Notes under the pieces: model-generated
The model's database searches: none
Told to the model about the DNA's origin: nothing
Seen by the model: the letters and a program-made list of their open reading frames with translations, nothing else
Shown: positions 9,143-18,340 of the stretch, in pieces
Numbering within the stretch: position 1 is the first letter of the stretch
How the letters are laid out: every line of letters starts with the position of its first letter
Made by a program: the position numbers and the translations under genes
DNA from: Euglena gracilis
Taxonomy: Eukaryota > Euglenida > Euglenophyceae > Euglenales
Assembly: GCA_039621445.1 (NCBI GenBank)
Contig: CP154956.1
Coordinates: forward strand, 90,526,482-90,590,481
DNA length: 64,000 nt
Direction of reading: 5' to 3'

Positions 9143-10141
9143 CGCTGGGTTTTAGGACAATTTAAAAAAAGCCACAGGACGCTTTTTTGCGCATGTGTGC
9201 ATTCACCGGCTTTTCACTCATGCCATGAAAGACTGCTGACTGCAGTTGGGAATCAGGGTGCCCGTCACCGAGGAATTTTCTTGGGCACTGAAGTCCCTTT
9301 CTCATCGTTTTCCCTTGGTGACGACACAGGAGGCTAGGCACAGCGGGGGGGGGGGGGGCGGGGGGGGGGGGGGCGAGCGGCCGCACGGGCGGCCGCGCGT
9401 GGGGGAGGGGGGAGGGGGGAGGGGGGTCCGAGGGCGGCCGCGCGGGCGGAACGACTCCTAAAATCGGGGATTGGCGGGTCCAAAAGTGGTCACTTTCGGC
9501 CATTCTTGGGCCATTTTTGACCAAAAAAGTGCTTTTTTGGCCGTGCGCAAAGCGCGCGGCCCCCAAATTTGCCATTTTGTGTCCCAAAATGGTCATTTTT
9601 GGTCATTTTTGGGCCTCAAAAAAATCGCGATTTTCACCAAATTTTTTTTTCTTAGCCATGCTAGGCGCATGGGGGGGGGGGGGGGTCCAGGGGGGGTGGG
9701 CGAACGGCCGCGCGTGCGGCCGCGCAGGGGCCGCGCGGGGGGGGGGGGGGGGGGGGGTCCCCGGACCCCCCCCCCCCCCGAGCGGCGCGCCTAGCCTCCA
9801 CAGTGGAATACACAGAAATAGCAGAACGGAAAAATTTACTGGATTTATTGGCAAGTTTTTGTTGTGATGTGCTTGTGCCTGACTCACGTTCTCAGGGGCC
9901 TGGAGAAATTTTGGGGCAAGGATTAACCAATGGTGTTCGCTTCTTTTGTGTCCATTTGAATTGTGAAATAATTCCGTGTTCACAGACTGTTTTTGGGAAT
10001 GATGCTAAAGGTGGCAGGGGTGTTTCGCTCTCGAGGTGCCAACCCAGAGAGCACCGTGTGTGGTACCAGACACAACCCCCTGTGTTGACCCCAATTGTGG
10101 GGCACAGTGCTCCAGGCACTGTGCACTGCAGCCCAACGTAG
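9143..10141 (+). pseudogene. Open frame interrupted by family A element
   Basis: Codons are open from 9143 (after TAA at 9140) to the ACA target triplet at 9326-9328. The same phase resumes at the second ACA (9800-9802) and runs to TAG at 10139. Skipping the element and one ACA gives 174 continuous codons (186 + 336 nt). The sequence has mixed codon use and several Cys and His residues (FCACVHSPAFHSCHE early, FFCVHLNCEIIPC later). I recognise no family. Alternatively the element is spliced: a GT donor at 9318 and CAG at 9801-9803 would remove 486 nt and keep frame. It may be a disrupted gene or a gene carrying a transposon-derived intron. Confidence 0.45.
9329..9799 (+). mobile_element. Family A TIR element, copy 2
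   Basis: Starts GGAGGCTAGGC and ends GCCTAGCCTCC, with ACA at 9326-9328 and 9800-9802. Internal order matches 1633-2087: G-runs, GCGGCCGCGCG, a GGTCCAAAAGTGGTC segment, AAAGCGCGCGGCCCCCAAATTTGCC, a TCGCGATTTT block, then G-runs. The length plus duplication (474 bp) is a multiple of three. It is inserted in the open frame 9143-10141. Confidence 0.9.
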
Positions 10142-11600
10142 CGACCATTGGCTGTGTTGCCATGCACGCTCTGGGGCGTGGGGTCGGACAATGCTGGCAT
10201 CAACCGGCCCATCACCTCCGCCGGGTGAGGGACGGTTGCACGTGCGTTGTGACGTGCTCCACGCGTTCATGAGAGGAGCGTAGGCTGGGCTGGGCACTGG
10301 ACTGCAGCGAGTGAAGTCGAATGCGCAGGTGCACATTCTGATTTGTTCGGTGACTTGACCTGCAGGGGGCTCCCCACTGAAGGACATGGATTTGTGCCTT
10401 GACACCTGCCGAGCCCAGGGTTTTCCACGCCGCTGCAAGGCACAGTGGGGGGAGGGGGGGTTGGGGGGGGGGGGGGTGGGGGGGGGGCGAGCGGCCGCGC
10501 GGGCGGCCGTGCGGGGGGGGGGGGGGGGGGGAGGTGTCCCCCCGCCAGGTTATTTGGGCCCTGTTTTCAGCGTCATAGACTCAAAAAGGGGGGGCTAAGT
10601 TATTGGAACCATCTGTCTTGCCCCTCCCCCCGCCAAGTTATTGGGGGGGGGGGGGCAGGTTTACAGTGTTAAGGCACTTTTTGTAGAGGATTCTTGAAAG
10701 CGAGAAAAGGGAATTCTTTTGGTTGGTTCCAATCGCTCTCATTCCTGTCAAACTCCAAACCAACACCAAAATGCAGGGTTTTCCACCGCTTCGTGCCACG
10801 AACAATCACGAACAATTACGAACCAGCACGAATTTGGGACTTTGGCAAGGTCACAAACAATTACGAACAATCGCGAACCGAATTTCTGGCTTCCGAGCAC
10901 AAACTGGTAAACCCTGCAAAATGGATGTTGGGGCGGTGCAATTTTCAAGCATGTGAACCAAAAAAGCTTGATGTTGGCATTTCAGGTGGACTTTTGGGTC
11001 TAAATTGGTTGGTTAGAATAATGGGGGGGGGGGCTCGCCCCCCCCCCCCCCGCTGTCCCCCCCCCGCTGTCCCCCCCTTACTGTTCCCATGGAACCAAAA
11101 GGGGGCCACAGGACAGTAAGGGGGGGCATGGTATTTAGACAGCCCAGGCCCAGGCACAGTCCTGCGAGACCCCCTGTCGAGTTGCAAACTCAACCAGACC
11201 GGTCGAGTTCGCGGGGAGGAGGGGGAGTTTGGGAGTCTGGGCTGGTCAAGTACAGGGGTCTAGCAGGACCCCATGCCGAGTTCCGAACTCAACATGACAA
11301 GGGGGGTTTAGGACCCAAACTCGACTGCCTACCCTCCTGGGCCCTCTTTTTGCTTTTTGTCATTTTCAGGGCCGTCAAACCTTTTGACACAAGTTCCTCC
11401 AAGCACCTTGAGTATCAAAGTAACATTAGGGTTTCCCCCTAAATATGCTCGTGCATACACCTGTCCAAAGTTAAACTTGACCAAAAATCGCGAAAATGCT
11501 ACTTTTAGAAAAGAAAAATTTCAAAGAATCCTTACACCTTTGGCGCTGAATCCTCCTCCCCCACGAACTCAGTTGTCAGGCAAAATTGCGAGGCCGATTT
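10142..11600. other. Spacer with minisatellites, no gene supported
   Basis: Holds a G-run island (10445-10535), an ACGAACAATYACGAAC minisatellite (10797-10884), alternating C/G-runs (11023-11080), and three TCGAGTTCGGA-like boxes (11170-11330). No splice-bounded coding block is convincing. Confidence 0.5.
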
Positions 11601-11603
11601 TTA

Positions 11604-11660
11604 TGTTAAAAACGTGTTCAGCCCGCCAAATGCCTGCCCTGAAATTCGTGGTCATGAACA
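11604..11660 (+). repeat. Left arm of outer inverted repeat
   Basis: The sequence through AACGTGTTCAGCCCGCCAAA, TGCCTGCCCTGAAATTCGTGG and TCATGA reappears reverse-complemented at 14822-14878. Together they bracket the palindrome-rich region with the PHD-finger gene. Confidence 0.85.
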
Positions 11661-11812
11661 CGTTTTCAATGAGGGCATTTGTGGCAATGACACGTTTTCA
11701 GTGAAGGCATCTGTGTTCAGGCACGTTTTCAATGAGGGCATTTGTGGCAATGACACGTTTTCAGTGAAGGCATCTGTGTTCAGGCACGTTTTCAGTGAGG
11801 GCATCTGTGGCA
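11659..11812 (+). repeat. ACGTTTTCARTGARGGCAT tandem repeat, left block
   Basis: A 63-bp unit made of two related halves (CACGTTTTCAATGAGGGCAT with TTGTGGCAATGA, and CACGTTTTCAGTGAAGGCAT with CTGTGTTCAGG). A longer block of the same unit, in the same orientation, lies at 14563-14770. Confidence 0.9.
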
Positions 11813-11841
11813 ACCCCCAGCAAGAAACAAAAATCGCTATC

Positions 11842-11956
11842 ATGAAAAATCGGCGTGCGGTTGAGAGGCCGGGTGGTCCTCAACGGGTGAGGCGGGTCGG
11901 GGGCACTCTACAACACGAAGAAGACGACAACAAGAAGGCTAGGTTGCCTTGGCACG
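11842..11956 (+). CDS. Charged open segment cut by a foldback
   Basis: From ATG 11842 the frame reads a basic, then acidic segment (MKNRRAVERPGGPQRVRRVG, then EEDDNKKARLPW) before entering the 11957-12066 palindrome. Codon variety is normal and the frame is distinct from the neighbouring repeat. It may be a fragment of a gene interrupted by the foldback, or a leftover of the mobile element that carries the PHD gene. No motif is recognised. Confidence 0.3.
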
Positions 11957-12066
11957 ACACAAAAATCGTCCATGTCACCCGGACACACCGTGTGTCCGGG
12001 TTATGGGCGCCGAAGGCGCCCATAACCCGGGTACACGGTGTGTCCGGGTTACAATGGACGATTTTT
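11957..12066. repeat. Large foldback with GGCGCC-GAA-GGCGCC apex
   Basis: Two arms of about 51 bp, from AAAAATCGTCCAT outward to GGGTTATGGGCGCC inward, are complementary with a handful of mismatches. The loop is GAA. Each arm itself contains the smaller palindrome GGACACACCGTGTGTCC. The apex GGCGCCGAAGGCGCC is identical to that of the foldback at 15734-15836. Confidence 0.9.
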
Positions 12067-12169
12067 GTCTATATCCGTTGACTAAGAGGCCCAAGACACA
12101 CACTGTGTCTCGTGGAATTTAGCCACGCAATCTCTACCCCGTATTTTTTTTGCGATTTTTTGTCAAATT

Positions 12170-12309
12170 TTCAGTTCACGAGGACACACACTGTGTCTCG
12201 TGGACTGCCAGTCCACGAGACACAGTGTGTGCCCCAGTCCACGGGGACACACACTGTGTCTCGTGGACTGCCAGTCCACGAGACACAGTGTGTGTCCTCG
12301 TGAACTGAA
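12170..12309. repeat. Nested CCACGAGACACAGTGTGTGTC palindrome array, left
   Basis: Four alternating forward and inverted units of about 30 bp (GACACACACTGTGTCTCGTGG and complement) form a hairpin spanning 140 bp from AGTTCACGAGG to CCTCGTGAACT. It begins directly after TTTTCAG. Confidence 0.9.
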
Positions 12310-12423
12310 AAAAATCAAGAATTCCCACTGGTCCGACCAACAAGTGCCCCCCAATAACTTGGCCTTTCGGCAACTTTTGGCTTAGAGCATAAAGGTTTCT
12401 CGTGGACAAGTTTTACCACATTC

Positions 12424-12849
12424 AGGGGGGGGGGAAATGCGCTCGCCCGGCCTCGGAAAAAATGCGCAAAAATGCGCAAAAAAATGCGCAAAAAATGCGC
12501 ATTTTGGAAAAAAAAAAAAAAAAAAAAAAAAATGCGCAAAAATCACGAAAATGCAAAAATTACCCAAAAACATGCAAAAATGGCACCAAATTTGAAGAAA
12601 TTATGTAGAATAATGAGGAAAATGTACGTTTCAAAAAAAAAGTCAAAAATTTCAAATTTTTGCAAAAAATTGCAAAAATGGTCAAAAAATGCGAAAATTT
12701 TGGAAAATCACGAAAAAAATGTGCCAAAAAGCAAAAAAAATGTGCTGAAAAAAACGAAAAAATGCGCAAAAAATGCGCATTTTGGAAAATTTGAAAAAAT
12801 GCGCAAAAAATGCGCAAAAATGCGAAAAAATGCGAAACGCATTTTTCCC
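12424..12849 (-). repeat. TGCGCA-rich dispersed repeat, copy 2 (inverted)
   Basis: Reverse complement of 1-475 over nearly its whole length, including GCGCTCGCCCGGCC at one end, ATGAGGAAAATGTA in the middle and GCGAAACGCATTTTT at the other end. A long A-run (12510-12530) is a local expansion. It abuts the PHD-finger gene by about 50 bp. Confidence 0.9.
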
Positions 12850-12897
12850 CCCCTGGCACATTCCACTACCTGTCCTTGCAGTTTTTTCTTTCGGAAA

Positions 12898-14173
12898 ATG
12901 AAGAAGACCGCAAACAGTGTGGACCGCATGCTCCCCCGACCCCCGAAACCGGATGAATTTGTTGCTACACTTGAAAAGTATTTGGTCGATTTGCAGAAGG
13001 GCCCTGCTGTTGACCCAATACACGGTACGTTGTTGGCCAACGTGTTGGAAGAGAAGCCAAAAGGGACCGCAAAGGCTGGGCGTGTAGCTGTTACACGCCT
13101 GTTGGAGTTCCAGCAGGTGTGTAAACATCTGAACGCTCAGTATGGAGTCGGGAACTTTGTTCGTTTCAGGGAATCGTTCGGCAACCTCTTTTCAGACATA
13201 CGTGAATGCCGTCGCTCGGGCATTCCGCAAAACAACGACCGAGGGAGTAGTGTTGCCTTCCTCAGAGCGCCAATTCCCCCACTTCAACGAGATGTTTTCG
13301 CGTTCCCTGGAGCGCGAACGCGCGCGGAAGGCAGTGTCAACGACGGTTCGGCCTCCAGCTGACGTGTTGCAGCCTGAAGAGTTGGACCAGTTGCTGAAGG
13401 GGGTGAACTGGTCCAACGCTTATGAGCCACGGTGGTCAACTTGGGCAAATTTTTGCGCCCCACCAAGTGACGAACACTCGGTCGAAAATCAGGACCTGAC
13501 CAGTGTTCCCTCTGTCTTTCCCACCGCCGAGCAACGTTCCGCTCCTGCGGTCAGCTCTGTTCCCTCCCCTGACCAACCCCCTGTGCCTCGTGCTGTGTCC
13601 CGACTGCCTATAAAACAGGAGAAATGTGGTTTCTGTGGTGTTGCCATTCCGAAAAATCCAAATTGTGTGGAGCTGAACAAAGTTGTCTGTGACGCCTGCG
13701 GTTTGGCATATCATTTTCATTGCCAAGATTTGCGGCGGCCACCAAAGTATGGCTCTTTTTTGTGTAAAGCCTGTCGTGTGGACCTGGATGGCTTTTTTTC
13801 CGCATGGGCTGGTTGGGTCATTGACCCCAGATATTTGTTTGATGAGGCTACCCTCATCAATCAAGCTGAGCAACAACGCCGCGCCAACTGTCTCTCAGCT
13901 GTTACAGCTCACGGTTGTCCGGTGACCATCTTTCCACTGCCCTGCTGCATTGCATTAGATGTAGAACACCTCGCATTTCTGGCAAACACCTTTTATTTTT
14001 CAGTCCACGAGACACAGTGTGTGTCCCAGTCCACGGGGACACACACTGTGTCTCGTGGACTGCCAGTCCACGAGACACAGTGTGTGTCCCAGTCCACGGG
14101 GACACACACTGTGTCTCGTGGACTCAGTCCACGAGACACAGTGTGTGTCTTGGGCCTCAGTCCACGGATATAA
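12898..14173 (+). CDS. PHD-finger protein of a novel family (TE-associated?)
   Basis: ATG 12898 opens a domain beginning MKKTANSVDRMLPRPPKPDE and containing DPIHGTLLANVL. The frame must shift by one between 13117 and 13196. A 79-nt intron (CAG|GTGTGT...TTTTCAG|ACA, 13117-13195, phase 0) does this. A frameshift is the alternative, because the paralogue's similarity continues a few codons past the donor. The second part has a Ser/Pro-rich linker and a complete C4HC3 PHD finger (13625-13774): CGFC, CDAC, HFHC and CKAC with canonical spacing. After it come FFSAWAGW and DPRYLF, then entry into the palindrome array, where the frame stops. PHD fingers usually bind histone tails and also occur in ORF1 of CR1-type retrotransposons. 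No reverse transcriptase is nearby. Confidence 0.7.
14001..14165. repeat. Nested CCACGAGACACAGTGTGTGTC palindrome array, right
   Basis: Five alternating units of the array seen at 12170-12309, again starting directly after TTTTTCAG. It terminates the PHD reading frame and overlaps the right TIR of the composite element. Confidence 0.9.
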
Positions 14174-14510
14174 CGACAGGGAAGGGGCGAAAATCACGCT
14201 CGAACAACAGGCTGGGTTCCAGCTCCCATCCCGTCCAGGCAACAAAGAAAGCATCCAGCTCAGGATAAGAGGCTTGCCGATGTTGACACAGTTTGGCGAA
14301 CTCCAAACAGTTGGCAACAGCAGCAAGCTCTGCACCCACGGAGCCGGACTTTTTCTTTGTGTTGCCCTGTGCCAGCAAGGTGCCATGAAGGGGGTCAACC
14401 TTCGGCTTCTTGGCATCTTGCTGGTATACCGCGAGAGCAGCCAGGAACAGTTCCGCCCTAGGGGGTGGTGGCAAAAGACCATTCACAAAGTTTGCCGTGC
14501 GTTTGGCCAT
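14157..14510 (-). CDS. Truncated paralogue of the PHD-finger protein, finger lost
   Basis: ATG at 14510 (complement) opens 117 codons to TGA at 14157. Its N-terminus MAKRTANFVNGLLPPPP and DPLHGTLLA match TANSVDRMLPRPP and DPIHGTLLA of the gene at 12898. Its C-terminus ELDAFFVAWTGWELEP matches DLDGFFSAWAGWVIDP. Everything between, including the Ser/Pro linker and all eight PHD ligands, is absent, so the two conserved ends are fused by an in-frame deletion of about 0.5 kb. The last codons and stop lie in the TIR of the composite element. It may be a dominant-negative style short form or simply a decaying copy. It is convergent with its full-length relative. Confidence 0.65.
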   Translation of the reverse strand: MAKRTANFVNGLLPPPPRAELFLAALAVYQQDAKKPKVDPLHGTLLAQGNTKKKSGSVGAELAAVANCLEFAKLCQHRQASYPELDAFFVAWTGWELEPSLLFERDFRPFPVVISVD

Positions 14511-14562
14511 ATTGGCAGGGCTGCGGGAAAAAGGAAAAAGAAGAAAAAAGGGGGGGGGGTGA

Positions 14563-14770
14563 CACGTTTTCAGTGAGGGCATTTGTGGCAATGACACGTT
14601 TTCAGTGAAGGCATCTGTGTTCAGGCACGTTTTCAGTGAGGGCATTTGTGGCAATGACACGTTTTCAGTGAAGGCATCTGTGCTCAGGCACGTTTTCAGT
14701 GAGGGCATTTGTGGCAATGACACGTTTTCAGTGAAGGCATCTGTGCTCAGGCACGTTTTCAGTGAGGGCG
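14563..14770 (+). repeat. ACGTTTTCARTGARGGCAT tandem repeat, right block
   Basis: Just over three 63-bp units matching the block at 11659-11812 in the same orientation. The paralogue's start lies just to the left of the block. Confidence 0.9.
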
Positions 14771-14821
14771 CCGTTTTTTGGGTCCGTATTTCACAAATTC
14801 GCGTTTTTGACCCCTTGCGTG

Positions 14822-14878
14822 AATCATGACCACGAATTTCAGGGCAGGCATTTGGCGGGCTCTGAACACGTTTTTAAA
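14822..14878 (-). repeat. Right arm of outer inverted repeat
   Basis: Reverse complement of 11604-11660: TCATGACCACGAATTTCAGG, GCAGGCATTTGGCGGGCT, GAACACGTTTTTAA. It closes a 3.3-kb inverted-repeat-bounded block. Confidence 0.85.
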
Positions 14879-14992
14879 CAAATTGTGGCTGAGCCCAGAT
14901 TTCAGCCTGAAAACGTGTTCAGCCAGGGGGCCCCCAAAGGGGGCCCCCTGAACACGTTTTCAGGCTGCAATCTGGGCTCAGCCACAATTTGT
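14879..14992. repeat. Foldback with GGGGGCCCCC stem
   Basis: Arms of about 55 bp run from ACAAATTGTGGCTGAGCCC to AGGGGGCCCCC around a tiny loop (AAAG). One arm differs by a short insertion. The AACACGTTTTCAGGCTG segment echoes the tandem repeats beside it. Confidence 0.9.
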
Positions 14993-14999
14993 GTATAGA

Positions 15000-15730
15000 A
15001 AATTGTTTTCCAGGACCGGCATCACGCCCGAATGTCATGAAGGTGGTTGTTGCATGGCTAAGTGATGCCGCTTTTTATTTCTCCATTGGTGGTTCATTTG
15101 CGCAAAAGCGCGCGTCACATTGTTCGTTCGGGGGGGGGGAGCTGGGGTCATAGGAGTATCCTTCTTTTGCTTGACACATTGCGTCGTCATTTGGACACTG
15201 CCCAATAGATTTTTGAGGTTTGTGATGGATCTAGTAACCTCAATATTTGACACTGAAACTGACCTGAAGAGCGCTGCACCATTTTGACTGGAAGCTATCT
15301 CGAGAAGCCAGTTCAGCGCCCAAGGAACTCATTTTGTTCTGTAACAAAGACACCATCCAAAGGTAGTCCTGCTGGATGCTTTGCTCCACACAAGGACCGG
15401 AAGGGTGCTGCCACTCCCGGCTCTTTGAGTTTCATGTTTTTGAACCGAGTGGGGGTGTGATCCCCGTCCCCCCCCCCTGTGTCCCCCCCCCCCGTGTCCC
15501 CCCTGTGTCCCGCACTTCAGGGGGGTCCCCAGAAGGCGGCCAAGGCAACATGCAGCAAATTTCGTCCCGGAAGGTTTTTCGTGATTTTTTTCCTTCAAAA
15601 ATGACAAAAAAGGGGCAAAAAAAATGGCTGAAAGTCGCCAAAGCAGCCAAAAAAATGTCCAAACAATGCTAATAATGGCCAATGGTGACCAAACATAAAG
15701 TTGCCAAAAAAAAACAGCTAATATTGCAAG
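15000..15730. other. Spacer, no gene supported
   Basis: Mixed sequence with C-runs at 15467-15500. Short frames only, with no splice-bounded coding block that I trust. Confidence 0.4.
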
Positions 15731-15733
15731 AAC

Positions 15734-15836
15734 TGTGTTTGGGCCAAGAGTTAGGGGGAGCCCAGGGGCGGGGACCGCGGCGCCGAAGGCGCCGCGGTCG
15801 CCCCTGGGCCCCCCTAAAACCTTGGCCCAAAACACT
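15734..15836. repeat. Foldback sharing the GGCGCC-GAA-GGCGCC apex
   Basis: Arms of about 50 bp (GTTTGGGCCAAG outward, GACCGCGGCGCC inward) around a GAA loop, with a few mismatches. The apex is identical to that at about 12008, although the rest of the arms differ. Confidence 0.9.
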
Positions 15837-15993
15837 GTTTCGAGACTTTAAAAGTCTTAAATCTTCGCCCAAAACACGGTTTCTATTTGCCAAAAGTTGC
15901 CAAAACCACAAAGTGGCCAGAGGCTGTGGCCAAAGATGAGTTTTATTGCATTTTTGCCCCATTTTGCAATTTCCCTCGAGATTTTTCAAGTTT

Positions 15994-16344
15994 TCAAGGT
16001 TTTTTCAGAGTTTTCGAAAAGTTTGAGGGTTTTCGGTTGAGCGATGCCAGAACATAGATCTGCCACTGCGCAATAATGGATTTCTGGGGACCACAACCGA
16101 ATGAGGATTCATTCTCCTGACCAGAAGTGTGATGGAGATGCATCAGAACAAACTCGGATGGCTGATTAATTTCGCAAAGAGGTGGATCCTGTCCATTGCC
16201 TTCCGGAGACTTGACCCCATTCTTGTTCCTGTGCAAAAAGCTGCAGTCAAAGAAGCCTCGGCAGGTGGCGGATGAGTTGACTTTGGACAATTGCGCCACA
16301 GGTCCCAAGCATGGCCCAACAGCGAGCTCAATGATGATCACCAT
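15994..16344 (-). CDS. Possible protein-coding frame, unknown family
   Basis: ATG at 16344 (complement) opens 116 codons. The product starts with a hydrophobic MVIIIELAVGPCLGPVAQLS stretch that might be a signal or anchor, then is hydrophilic with scattered Cys (CRGFFDC, PLCEIN, FGCGPQ). Composition is not repeat-driven and the G/C content is balanced, which favours real or recently decayed coding sequence. No homologue is recognised and no flanking exons were defined. Confidence 0.35.
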   Translation of the reverse strand: MVIIIELAVGPCLGPVAQLSKVNSSATCRGFFDCSFLHRNKNGVKSPEGNGQDPPLCEINQPSEFVLMHLHHTSGQENESSFGCGPQKSIIAQWQIYVLASLNRKPSNFSKTLKKP

Positions 16345-18165
16345 TGTAGTTCTTTAAATTTGTTGCTTAGAGAAGTGAGTGAGCGCACCCAAAAGGGACA
16401 AATTCCTTGGTTTGGAGGATGAATGGCTGTGGTGCCCACCTTGGTGGGAGTTACTGATCATCTGGACCATTTTGACCTAAGTTGACCACTTCATGGGGGC
16501 TTTGGGGGTCGAACCAGATTGTCTCACAAAGATGAAAATTTTGCAAGTGGTTCGGTTCCAAACATGCCCTCAAAATGCCAATTTGGTGATTTTTTGGCAT
16601 TTTTTTTTTGGACAATCGGACTCGAAAGCATCAAATTTGTTGATGGAATTTTCCTAAGTCGAAATTATTTCCCTGCAGAAATTGGGGAAAACCAAAATTG
16701 CCAAATTTTGACAAATTCTGGCAAATTTGCAACAAAATAACAAAAAAAAGCATCTGGGTTCCCTTGTGAAACGTTCAAGGAATCCGAAACACATCTCGCC
16801 TTCCGTTTCAGATTCGTGAGAGAAAAGACTGCAGAAAGGGGGGAAATGTGGAAAAATTGCAGAAATTGCAGAAAAATTGCGGATATGAATCCCCCGCTAC
16901 CTCCCCCCTCACCCACCGACCGGCGGGTGGTCGGTATTTTAGGGGTGGTTGTTGGGCAAAGGGGGGGGGGTAGCCTGGGGGGTTCGGGACCCCCCCCTTC
17001 CTAAACGAGACAGTTCATGACCTAAAAATGACCAACTATGAACCATGAAAACCAAAAACCTCCAAATACTCAAAATGGGGAGTGGTCGACCCCCCATAGG
17101 GTTGCAGGGATTCCCATACAGCCCTGCCCCCCCCCCAATGTGAGCTGGGTTCAGACCGGTCCCAGGTTGGTTTTTCCCTGACGATCCCACAAACCCAGGG
17201 GGGGGGGGATTCGATTCTGGAAAAATTGTGGGAAAATTGCGGAAAAATTGATATCGGGAATGTGCAATCGGGAATATGCACAATTGGGAATGTAAAACTT
17301 TTCTGCGGAGGGGACTGAGAAAAAGTTCACAAATTTGGTCTTTTTGCAACACTGGCGCAAGTTTTGAGCTGGTATACTTTTTTGCAACAAAAGTTTTCGG
17401 CAATTTTTCGCCGGTTTCAAAATTTTCACCCAAGAAATTCCATACTTCCAAATTCAGCATGTTCCCAAAATTACATAAATCATGCTTTTGGAACTTTTTG
17501 TTGGTCTCAGGAAACAGTCTGGTCCGGGATGCGGTGGATGGTGGGGGGTCCGACCCCCCCCCCCATCAGGCCTTCCCGTGCAGCCCTGGGGGGGGGGCTA
17601 TTATTTGGATTTTTTTGTGTAAAATCCCTGGGGCTATTATTTTGGGGGGGGGGAATTTTTAGGGGGGGCTATTTCAAGAAAATGGCTAGCCAGTGGACCC
17701 CGGGTGCTTTAGCAATAGTCTGATTGGGTGTCCAAAGGACATGTTGCACATCCCAAATTCCGTCGCCACCCCCAGTTCCCTCCAGCGCCCCGCGTTGTGC
17801 CTTGCCGTCTTCTCTGTCCCACCGTCCCCCGATGCCGCAGCCCTCTCCTGCCACCCACCCCCCAGCCCCAAGTTGTCGCGCCTGGCACAGCCAGGGCTGA
17901 ACGGGAATACTGCAAACCCAATGGGGGGCGCCATGCCGGGGGGGTCTCCCCAAAGATTTGCACTTGGCCAAGGCACTTCTGGCACCGAAGGGTCCAGAAG
18001 CCCAAATTGAGCCCATCTTGGGCACTTTTTTTTTTTGACCCACGCCCCCATTAGACTGAATTTCATCAAAACCAAAGGGGGTGCCTGTGGGCAGGGGCAT
18101 TACCCCCGGGGGGTGGGGGGCAGTGCCTGTCTGGGGATCCAACCCTCCCACCTCTCGAGCGGGGG
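16345..18165. other. Spacer with MITE-end relics
   Basis: No firm exon. Two stretches near 17090-17135 and 17540-17590 carry GGTC, C-run and TTCCCRTRCAGCCCTG, matching the right end of the MITE family at 18166-18340. AAATTGC(G/A)GAAAAATTG reiterations occur at 16850-16885 and 17217-17290. Confidence 0.5.
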
Positions 18166-18340
18166 CAGGGCAGTACAGGAAGCGGCCAAACAGCCAGGGT
18201 GGTGGGTGGGGGTGGGGGTCGACCAATTTAAATTTCTGGCGCTTTTGGCGCCAGGTGGATTTGTAAAAAAAAACCTGTGAAAATGCTGTGATGGGTGGGG
18301 GGGGTCGACCACCCCCAGCATGCCTTCTCATACAGCCCTG
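18166..18340 (+). mobile_element. CAGGGC...GCCCTG MITE, copy 1
   Basis: Begins CAGGGCAGTACAGGAAGCGG and CCAAACAGCCAGGGTGGTGG, has a GGGGTCGACC centre and TTTTGGCGCC, and ends ATGCCTTCTCATACAGCCCTG. The same order occurs at 47529-47885 and 48687-48910. The ends CAGGGC/GCCCTG and 8-bp duplications on other copies point to a hAT-type element. This copy has no clear duplication. A coding-like block starts at or just after its right end. Confidence 0.75.

Larger units (their letters stand above)
12066..14178 (+). mobile_element. Putative composite element carrying the PHD-finger gene
   Basis: Left TIR 12066-12115 (TATATCCGTTGACT, then GAGGCCCAAGACACAC, then TGTGTCTCGTGG) pairs with 14126-14178 in reverse complement with few differences. 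Inside lie a palindrome array (12170-12309), an inverted TGCGCA repeat (12424-12849), the PHD-finger frame and a second palindrome array (14001-14165). No target duplication could be fixed. It may be a transposon with its own protein, or inverted repeats that accreted around a host gene. Confidence 0.45.

Noticed and set aside
12472-12897. Frame extending the PHD gene upstream by about 140 codons
   Set aside because: That part is the inverted TGCGCA repeat translated as Lys/Asn-rich low complexity. The ATG at 12898 is a better start and matches the paralogue.
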